Assembly: GCA_934569195.1 (NCBI GenBank)
Contig: CAKTKB010000062.1
Location: forward strand, 1-8,209
DNA: 8,209 bases
From: an uncultured Oscillospiraceae bacterium
GTDB taxonomy: Bacteria > Bacillota > Clostridia > Oscillospirales > Oscillospiraceae
Direction: 5' to 3'
The notes beneath the pieces were generated by a model. That model saw nothing but the letters and a program-made list of their open reading frames with translations. It searched no databases and had not been told where the DNA came from. Shown piece after piece: positions 1 through 4,908 of this stretch. The number at the start of each line of letters is the position of its first letter. Position 1 is the first letter of the stretch. Both the position numbers and the translations under genes were made by a program.

Positions 1-89
1 GCTCCACCGTTACCCTGAGCGCCAGGGGCAACGATGAGGAAGAAGCTGTAAACGCCCTTGAGGTGCTGCTGCAGCGGGATGTATTCTGA
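1..89 (+). CDS. HPr-like phosphocarrier protein, C-terminal end (partial)
   Basis: The frame beginning at base 3 is open from the window edge to a TGA at 87-89 and gives 28 residues, STVTLSARGNDEEEAVNALE followed by VLLQRDVF. This matches the end of HPr-fold proteins, where a last beta strand (T-V-T-L-S-A-x-G) leads into an acidic, amphipathic C-terminal helix (D-E-E-E-A-x-x-A-L-x-x-L). HPr passes phosphate from enzyme I to sugar-specific IIA components of the PTS in the cytoplasm, and in Firmicutes it or its paralogue Crh also serves catabolite repression after HPr kinase acts on Ser46. The active-site His15 and Ser46 regions lie outside the window, so PTS HPr and Crh-like forms cannot be told apart. 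A terminator follows directly, so this is the end of its transcript. Confidence 0.68.
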   Translation, partial: STVTLSARGNDEEEAVNALEVLLQRDVF

Positions 90-107
90 TTGATTCTGTG
101 AGTTGGA

Positions 108-150
108 CCGCCTCGATGCCAGCCTTGCGCCGCATTGAGGCGGCTCTTTT
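108..150 (+). terminator. Rho-independent terminator after the HPr-like gene
   Basis: CCGCCTCGATG (108-118) pairs with CATTGAGGCGG (133-143) over 11 bp with one G-U pair and a 14-base loop, followed by CTCTTTT (144-150). It sits 18 bases after the HPr-like stop and immediately before the uvrC ribosome binding site, so it separates the two transcripts or attenuates read-through into uvrC. Confidence 0.75.
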
Positions 151-166
151 ATGGAGGAAATAGCCG

Positions 167-1984
167 ATGGAATTTGACGCTCTGAAGGAGAAGGCCAATT
201 CTCTGCCGCTGTCTCCCGGGGTTTATATCATGCGGGACCGCACGGACCGTGTCATCTATGTTGGCAAGGCAAAGAAGCTGAAAAACCGCGTCAGCCAGTA
301 TTTTCAGGACACGGCATCCCATACCCCCAAGACACGGGTGATGGTCAGTAAAATCGACCACTTTGACGTCATTGTCGCCGCATCCGAGTTTGAGGCCCTG
401 GTTCTGGAATGCTCTTTGATCAAGCGGTATATGCCGAAATACAACATTCTGCTGAAGGATGACAAGGGCTATCCCTATCTGCGGCTGAATCGGAAGGACA
501 TATATCCCGTGATTACCCTGGTCAGCAGAATATCCGACGACGGTGCGGAATACTTCGGCCCCTTCGGAAGCCGCGGCGTAACGCAAAACGTCCTTGAGGC
601 AATTCGCTCCACCTTGAAGCTGCCTACATGCCACCGGGAATTCCCCCGGGATATCGGCAAGGAGCGTCCATGCCTGAACTATCACATGAATCAATGCGCC
701 GGGTGGTGCCTTCCGGAAAAAAGCTGCTCCGAATACCGGCAAACCATAGAACAGGCCCGCAGCCTTCTTCAGGGCGACTACAAGGCCGTCGCGGAGCAGC
801 TGCGGCAGCAAATGCTGCAAGCCTCCGACCGGCTGGAGTTTGAGCTGGCTGCCAGCCTGCGTGACCGGCTCCACGCCGTCGAGGCTCTGGGGCAAAAGCA
901 GCTTGTGACCGCCCTGTCTCTGGCCGATACGGATGTTATCGGCTATGGCCAGACGGAAGCAAAGGCGTGCTTTTCCGTGCTGCATTTCTCCGGCGGCAAC
1001 CTTCTGGATAAGGATTATCAGGTCATTCCCACCCCCGACGAGCCGGAGGCCGCCGTGTCCAGCCTGATGAAGCAGTATTACCTGAGCCGGGGACTTGTGC
1101 CGAAAAATATTCTGCTGCCCTTTGCGTTGGAGGACGGCGAGCTGTTCGCCTGCCTCTTGGAGCAGCAGCTTGGACGCAAACCCCATCTGCGGGTTCCCCA
1201 GCGTGGAGACAACGTCCGGCTGGTGGAGCTTGCCCAGAAAAATGCCTATGAGGAAGCCGCCCGGGTGACAAGCAGAGAGGAAAAGGTCTCCGCATCCCTG
1301 GCCTTGCTTGGAAAAATGCTTTCCATGGACCCTCCCGGCCGAATCGAATCCTTCGACATTTCCAATATTTCCGGGACGGATATCGTCGCCAGCATGGTGG
1401 TCTTTCTGGACGGGAAGCCGGCAAAGCGGGAATACAAGCGCTTCAAAATTGAGGGACTGAGCGGGCAGGACGATTACGCCTCCATGCACCAGGTCGTAAA
1501 GCGCCGGTTTGCACATTTCAAAGCCGGAGATGCCGGATTTGAGACTGCGCCGGATCTGCTGCTGATCGACGGCGGCGCCGTTCATGCAGCGACAGCCGTA
1601 TCCGCTCTGGCGGAGCTTGGGCTGGAGATGCCCGTATTCGGCATGGTAAAGGACGACCGGCACCGCACACGGGCGCTGGTTACCCCAAACGGGGAGGAGA
1701 TTGGAATTGACGGCACGCAGGCCGTCTTTGCCCTGATCGGCTCGATCCAGGAGGAGACGCACCGCTTCGCCATTACCTACCATCGCCAGCTTCGCAGCAA
1801 ACGGCTGCGGTATTCCCGTCTGGATGAAATCCCGGGAATCGGGCCGAAGCGAAAGCAGGAGCTGCTGAAAACCTTTAAGTCACTGACTGCAATCGGGCAG
1901 GCGGAGCTGTCGGAGCTGGAGCGCGTTCTGCCGCGGGATGCCGCCGCTGCCGTATACCAATATTTTCACGAAAATCACCAATAA
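167..1984 (+). CDS. uvrC: UvrABC system protein C (excinuclease subunit)
   Basis: UvrC makes both incisions, 3' and 5' of a lesion, in nucleotide excision repair after UvrA-UvrB damage recognition. The 605 residues are full family length and all domains are present. The N-terminal GIY-YIG nuclease spans about 14-95, with GVY ending at Tyr20, IYVGKAK at 30-36, Arg41, Glu81 and Asn93. A cysteine group Cys155-x13-Cys169-x7-Cys177-x3-Cys181 matches the proposed [4Fe-4S] ligands. The UVR domain that binds UvrB is at about 205-240. The RNase H-like nuclease has Asp397 (FDIS), Asp468 (LIDGG) and His532 (by alignment from memory to E. coli Asp399, Asp466, His538). A tandem helix-hairpin-helix with IPGIGPKRK lies at about 550-600. 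ATG 167 is supported by GGAGG at 153-157. It is first in a run with rsmD 23 bases downstream. I see no clear promoter of its own between the terminator and the start. Confidence 0.97.
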   Translation: MEFDALKEKANSLPLSPGVYIMRDRTDRVIYVGKAKKLKNRVSQYFQDTASHTPKTRVMVSKIDHFDVIVAASEFEALVLECSLIKRYMPKYNILLKDDKGYPYLRLNRKDIYPVITLVSRISDDGAEYFGPFGSRGVTQNVLEAIRSTLKLPTCHREFPRDIGKERPCLNYHMNQCAGWCLPEKSCSEYRQTIEQARSLLQGDYKAVAEQLRQQMLQASDRLEFELAASLRDRLHAVEALGQKQLVTALSLADTDVIGYGQTEAKACFSVLHFSGGNLLDKDYQVIPTPDEPEAAVSSLMKQYYLSRGLVPKNILLPFALEDGELFACLLEQQLGRKPHLRVPQRGDNVRLVELAQKNAYEEAARVTSREEKVSASLALLGKMLSMDPPGRIESFDISNISGTDIVASMVVFLDGKPAKREYKRFKIEGLSGQDDYASMHQVVKRRFAHFKAGDAGFETAPDLLLIDGGAVHAATAVSALAELGLEMPVFGMVKDDRHRTRALVTPNGEEIGIDGTQAVFALIGSIQEETHRFAITYHRQLRSKRLRYSRLDEIPGIGPKRKQELLKTFKSLTAIGQAELSELERVLPRDAAAAVYQYFHENHQ

Positions 1985-2007
1985 AAAAGCGGAAAGGGGA
2001 AAAAACT

Positions 2008-2550
2008 ATGCGTGTCATAACCGGTAAAGCCCGAGGCGTTACGCTCAAGACGCCAAACGGGATGCTCACCCGCCCCACAGCAGACCGCGTCAAGGAAGCC
2101 ATGTTCAGCATCCTGCAATTTGAAATTCCGGGCGCTCGTGTGCTGGACCTGTTCGGAGGAACCGGACAGCTGGGAATTGAGGCTCTGAGCCGGGGCGCCG
2201 CAAGCGCCGTCTTTGTGGACTCCAGAGAGGATGCATGCCGTCTGATCCATGAGAATCTGCGCCGCACACACCTGGATGCGTCCGCAGCCGTGATACGTTC
2301 GGATTACATGGAGTATCTTTCCCGTTGCCGGGATCGGTTCGACATCATTCTTCTTGATCCTCCATATGCAGAGGTTTTTCTGGAAAATTCTCTGAACCAA
2401 ATAACGGAAATTGACATTTTGCAATCCGGTGGTATAATAGTCGCGGAACGGCCGGTAGGGAAGGAGCTTCCCTTTGCCTACGACGGATACACGCGTTCCA
2501 AGGACTACAAGTACGGCAAGACGCTTCTGACGCTCTACCGGAAGGGGTAA
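2008..2550 (+). CDS. rsmD: 16S rRNA (guanine(966)-N(2))-methyltransferase
   Basis: RsmD transfers a methyl group from S-adenosylmethionine to N2 of G966 of 16S rRNA in the assembled small subunit. The 180-residue Rossmann-fold protein is of normal length. It opens with the family signature MRVITGKARGVTL, then TRPTADRVKEAMFSIL (21-36). The SAM-binding motif I is VLDLFGGTGQLGIEALSRGA (45-64); most relatives have Phe-Ala-Gly-Ser/Thr-Gly here, so Gly-Gly-Thr-Gly is a mild variant. The catalytic DPPY is at 117-120. ATG 2008 is preceded by a purine-rich AAAGGGG (1993-1999). It lies 23 bases after uvrC and 13 bases before coaD, so it is co-transcribed with them; the rsmD-coaD pair is a very common arrangement in bacteria. 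Confidence 0.96.
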   Translation: MRVITGKARGVTLKTPNGMLTRPTADRVKEAMFSILQFEIPGARVLDLFGGTGQLGIEALSRGAASAVFVDSREDACRLIHENLRRTHLDASAAVIRSDYMEYLSRCRDRFDIILLDPPYAEVFLENSLNQITEIDILQSGGIIVAERPVGKELPFAYDGYTRSKDYKYGKTLLTLYRKG

Positions 2551-2563
2551 GGAGCCCGTCCCT

Positions 2564-3067
2564 ATGAAAATTGCAATCTACCCCGGCAGCTTCGACCCAA
2601 TCACAAGCGGACATCTGAACATTATTCGCCGGGCCGCAAGCATCTTTGACCGTCTGATCGTCTGCGTCATGGTGAATGCCGGGAAGAATCCCATGTTCAC
2701 CCAGGAGGAGCGGGCTGCGTTTATTCGCCGCGTGACCGCCGATCTCCCTAACGTAGAAGTGGACTGCTCCAGTGAGCTTCTGGCGAATTACGCGCGGCGT
2801 AAGGGAAGCTGCGTAATCGTCAAGGGTCTGCGGGCAGGCTCAGACTTTGAAAATGAATTTCAGATGGCTCTGATTAATCATAAAATCAACCCCAATCTGG
2901 ATACCATGTTTCTGACGGCGGAACACCAGTATATGTATCTAAGCTCCAGTACCGTGAAGGAATTGGGGCGATACGATGTGGACCTCTCGGACTTTCTGCC
3001 CGAACAGATTATCCCGGATTTCCGCAGCCGAATGCAAAAAATACACCAAGGAGGAGTTTCTGAATGA
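2564..3067 (+). CDS. coaD: Phosphopantetheine adenylyltransferase
   Basis: CoaD catalyses the penultimate step of coenzyme A synthesis: ATP plus 4'-phosphopantetheine gives dephospho-CoA and pyrophosphate. The 167 residues match the family with a slightly long C-terminus. The nucleotidyltransferase fold starts with IAIYPGSFDPITSGHLNII, in which Thr14-Ser15-Gly16-His17 is the ATP-binding (T/H)xGH motif. VKGLRAGSDFENEFQMALIN (86-105) and YLSSSTVKE (125-133) are the other two conserved blocks, for substrate and ATP phosphate binding. ATG 2564 is preceded by AAGGAG (2549-2554) that overlaps the rsmD stop, so translation is probably coupled. Its own stop overlaps the next gene's start as ATGA (3064-3067). 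Confidence 0.97.
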   Translation: MKIAIYPGSFDPITSGHLNIIRRAASIFDRLIVCVMVNAGKNPMFTQEERAAFIRRVTADLPNVEVDCSSELLANYARRKGSCVIVKGLRAGSDFENEFQMALINHKINPNLDTMFLTAEHQYMYLSSSTVKELGRYDVDLSDFLPEQIIPDFRSRMQKIHQGGVSE

Positions 3068-3549
3068 ACGAAAGCCATATTGAAGAACTGATCACTTCCC
3101 TGTACGATATGATCCAGGACGCCCGTGCCATGCCCCTGAGCGCAGATAAGTGCATCATTGAGAGAGAAAAAGCCCTCGACATCCTTGACGAGGTGACGGC
3201 GCAGATGCCCGGCGAGCTGAAGCGCGCCCGCACGATCGTGGAATCCCGGGATGAGCTGTTCAGTCAGGCACGGCGCAAGTCGGAGGAGATCATTCACCAG
3301 GCTGAGGAGCAGGCCCAGCGGTTGGTTACCAAGGAAACCATCTACCAGGAGGCCAAACGGCAGGGAGAGGACATGATCCATCAGGCGCAGACCCGTATCC
3401 GCGAATTGCGCAAAGCCAGCAACGATTACATGGACAAGGCCCTGAAGCGGACGGAGGATGCAATTGCCCAGTCTCTCAGCGAGGTCCAGGATACCCGCAC
3501 AAAGCTGCGCACGCTCTCTGAGGCGCAGGACAGCAAGAATAACGCCTGA
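3064..3549 (+). CDS. Coiled-coil protein of unknown function, coaD-linked
   Basis: This 161-residue, highly charged, predicted all-helical protein has no signal peptide and no membrane segment. Residues about 50-155 are dominated by Ala, Glu, Gln, Arg and Lys with heptad-like spacing, for example ELKRARTIVESRDELF, RRKSEEIIHQAEEQAQRL and EDMIHQAQTRIRELRKAS, suggesting a long coiled coil. Such repeats attract automatic labels such as ATP synthase subunit b-like, ATPase or DivIVA-like. The N-terminal membrane helix of subunit b is missing and no DivIVA signature is seen, so neither name is supported. From memory, similar small coiled-coil genes follow coaD in other Clostridia. The start ATG overlaps the coaD stop by four bases, with AAGGAGGAG (3048-3056) upstream, so translation is likely coupled. 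It is the last gene before the terminator at 3563-3592. Confidence 0.85.
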   Translation: MNESHIEELITSLYDMIQDARAMPLSADKCIIEREKALDILDEVTAQMPGELKRARTIVESRDELFSQARRKSEEIIHQAEEQAQRLVTKETIYQEAKRQGEDMIHQAQTRIRELRKASNDYMDKALKRTEDAIAQSLSEVQDTRTKLRTLSEAQDSKNNA

Positions 3550-3562
3550 GTGCGTATTTTCC

Positions 3563-3592
3563 TTCCCCGGTCTGCCGACCGGGGAATTTTTT
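3563..3592 (+). terminator. Rho-independent terminator of the uvrC-rsmD-coaD run
   Basis: A perfect 10-bp inverted repeat, TTCCCCGGTC (3563-3572) and GACCGGGGAA (3577-3586), with a TGCC loop is followed directly by six T (3587-3592). It lies 13 bases after the coiled-coil gene and marks the end of that transcript. Confidence 0.93.
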
Positions 3593-3623
3593 GTGCAGGA
3601 GAAGAAAAATAGCTAAATAATAC

Positions 3624-3652
3624 TTGATTTTTTCCGGATTATTGGTTAATAT
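3624..3652 (+). promoter_or_regulatory. Candidate sigma-A promoter for the PaaK-like gene
   Basis: TTGATT (3624-3629) and TAATAT (3647-3652) are separated by 17 bases in an AT-rich island between the terminator and the next gene. Each hexamer matches the consensus at four of six positions, so it is only a candidate, but a promoter is expected here because the previous transcript ends at 3592. Confidence 0.4.
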
Positions 3653-3680
3653 CTCCATATAGGACAGGGGGTGATTCTGT

Positions 3681-4619
3681 ATGGAGCAGCCGAATGTGCA
3701 GCCAATGCGGCCTGCGGCCCTGACGCCCGGGCAGCACACCACCGCACGGGACTATCTTGGGGAGATGCTGGGCCGATTTCTGAAAAAACAGGAGCGTATT
3801 CTGCTTTGCTGCCCTGCGGATGGCCCCGATAGCCTGTGCTCCCTGATGCAGGAATCCGTCCGGGACGCGGGCGCCGTTCCGATCCCTTGCGGAAAGGACC
3901 TGCGATGGAAAACGCTGCTGTGGCTGGCCTTTTCCCAAAAAACGACTGCAATTGCCGGTCCGCCGGCCGTCATTCTGGGACTGGCCAAGCTGAGCAGGCT
4001 CGCCGGGACGCCCTTGTTTATCCGGAACGCCGTACTGATCGGAGATCCGTGCCCGGATTGGATGCACGAAAGCATTCAGCAAGGACTGGACTGCCGTGTA
4101 TGGGATTGCTATGCGCCCGACGGCGGGCCGATGGTAATTGGCTTCTCCTGCGGCAGATGCCGCGGCATTCATCTCCGGGAGCCGGACTTTTCCGCGCAGA
4201 TTCTCTCGCCCATCGGTACAATTCTCCCATACGGCACGCAGGGACAAATTCTCCTGACAGGGGATGCTCTGTCAGAGCCGCGCATCACCGGCTATTGCGG
4301 CCGCCTGGAATGCGCCTCCTGCTTCTGCACAATCCGTTCACCCCGGCTTTTATCTATTCAGCCGGATCCGGCGGCGGTCGACCCGGAGCTGGTGGCTCTG
4401 CAGGACCGGCTGCTGTCCTGGGGCAGCGTGCTGGATTGCCGGCTGGCCCGGGGAGAGTACGGTCTTGAAATGGAGCTGGTCACCTTCCCGGGTGAAAAGC
4501 TGCCCAAGCTGCCAACTGCCGCGCGGCAGATCGTCCGCCCCTGGGAATCTGCCGGCGATGTGCCGTTCTGCTTCCAGGCAAACGCAAAAAAGCCGGGCGA
4601 TTCCCATCGAATGGATTGA
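3681..4619 (+). CDS. Short PaaK-like (adenylate-forming fold) protein, probably lacking ATP-binding loop
   Basis: A 312-residue cytoplasmic protein with no membrane segment. Residues about 60-195 follow the order of the middle of phenylacetate-CoA ligase family enzymes: an AGAVPIP segment (64-69), TTAIAGPPAVILGLAKL (88-104), VLIGDPCPDWMHESI (118-132) like the family's GAEPW-motif region, then CRVWDCYAPDGGPMV (138-152), GIHLREPDF (162-170) and LSPIGTILPYGTQGQILLTG (175-194). What precedes and follows differs. The N-terminal part, about 90 residues in PaaK carrying the Ser-Gly-Thr-Thr-Gly-Lys P-loop, is absent, and the R-Y-R-T-x-D and GRSDDM hinge motifs are not recognisable. Fifteen cysteines occur, including Cys157-x2-Cys160 and Cys206-x4-Cys211-x2-Cys214-x-Cys216. 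ATG 3681 is supported by AGGGGGTGA (3666-3674). I infer a divergent or non-adenylating relative; substrate and role are unknown. Assignment rests on remembered family motifs. Confidence 0.6.
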   Translation: MEQPNVQPMRPAALTPGQHTTARDYLGEMLGRFLKKQERILLCCPADGPDSLCSLMQESVRDAGAVPIPCGKDLRWKTLLWLAFSQKTTAIAGPPAVILGLAKLSRLAGTPLFIRNAVLIGDPCPDWMHESIQQGLDCRVWDCYAPDGGPMVIGFSCGRCRGIHLREPDFSAQILSPIGTILPYGTQGQILLTGDALSEPRITGYCGRLECASCFCTIRSPRLLSIQPDPAAVDPELVALQDRLLSWGSVLDCRLARGEYGLEMELVTFPGEKLPKLPTAARQIVRPWESAGDVPFCFQANAKKPGDSHRMD

Positions 4620-4643
4620 CAAAATCTGTTTTTATGGTAGAAT
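4616..4643 (+). promoter_or_regulatory. Sigma-A promoter of the alaS T-box leader
   Basis: A consensus -35 box TTGACA (4616-4621) and TAGAAT (4638-4643, five of six consensus) are 16 bases apart, with a TGn extended -10 element at 4635-4637. Transcription would start near 4650, just upstream of the T-box. The -35 box overlaps the TGA stop codon of the PaaK-like gene. Confidence 0.8.
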
Positions 4644-4654
4644 ACTTGTGATAT

Positions 4655-4875
4655 TGCTAAAAGCAATGCGGAAGTCAAGCCGTCTGCAGCGCTTCAGAGA
4701 GAGGGATGTCCGGTGCAAATCCCTTGCGTGAATTTCGGCAGGCCGCTTCCAAGCTGCCCGAGAGATCGGGACGGGTGCTCCCGTTACAGAGCCTTTAAGA
4801 TGCCCCCATTGGGGGTAATTAGGGTGGTACCGCGATTCACCTCGCCCCTAAACCGGGGCGGGGTGTTTGTTTTTG
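4655..4875 (+). promoter_or_regulatory. T-box riboswitch (tRNA-Ala sensing leader of alaS)
   Basis: The leader carries the invariant T-box AGGGTGGTACCGCG (4821-4834). Stem I shows the AGAGAG motif (4696-4701) and an apical GGGAT/ATCCC hairpin (4703-4707 with 4719-4723) containing GGTGCAAATCC. Two small perfect hairpins follow, CCCGA-GAGA-TCGGG (4757-4770) and ACGGG-TGCT-CCCGT (4771-4784). The bulge TGGT (4825-4828) pairs with an ACCA tRNA end, that is discriminator base A, as in tRNA-Ala. Uncharged tRNA would stabilise the antiterminator (C4804-4806 with G4822-4824, extended by bases 4801-4803 with 4832-4834) and switch alaS on. The specifier codon is not certain: GCC (4742-4744), one base before a possible closing helix GGAAG/CTTCC (4670-4674 with 4746-4750), is my best guess, and GCA at 4738-4740 is an alternative. 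Confidence 0.93.
4838..4874 (+). terminator. T-box regulated intrinsic terminator
   Basis: CACCTCGCCCC (4838-4848) pairs with GGGGCGGGGTG (4855-4865) over 11 bp with one U-G pair and the loop TAAACC, followed by TTTGTTTTT (4866-4874). It lies directly after the T-box sequence and is the terminator arm of the riboswitch, used when tRNA-Ala is charged. Confidence 0.9.
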
Positions 4876-4908
4876 TGGCCATATTTCAACTGTGGAGGTA
4901 GAATTCCA

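Noticed and set aside
149..1783. Long antisense open frame (544 codons) opposite uvrC
   Set aside because: It mirrors the third-position bias of a GC-rich real gene; uvrC has every expected domain and the antisense translation shows no recognisable family.
4755..4784. Tandem hairpins at 4757-4784 as a possible tRNA-like gene or separate terminator
   Set aside because: They lie where T-box stems II and III belong, have no T-tract, and do not form a cloverleaf.
4264..4901. Open frames running through the end of the PaaK-like gene and the T-box leader on the + strand
   Set aside because: They cross the promoter, T-box and terminator, have no ribosome binding site and give Arg, Ser, Pro-rich text typical of wrong frames.
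4867..4908. Extension of AlaS to an earlier in-frame ATG at 4867
   Set aside because: It would begin inside the T-box terminator; family N-termini begin at the ATG 4909, which has GGAGG ten bases upstream.
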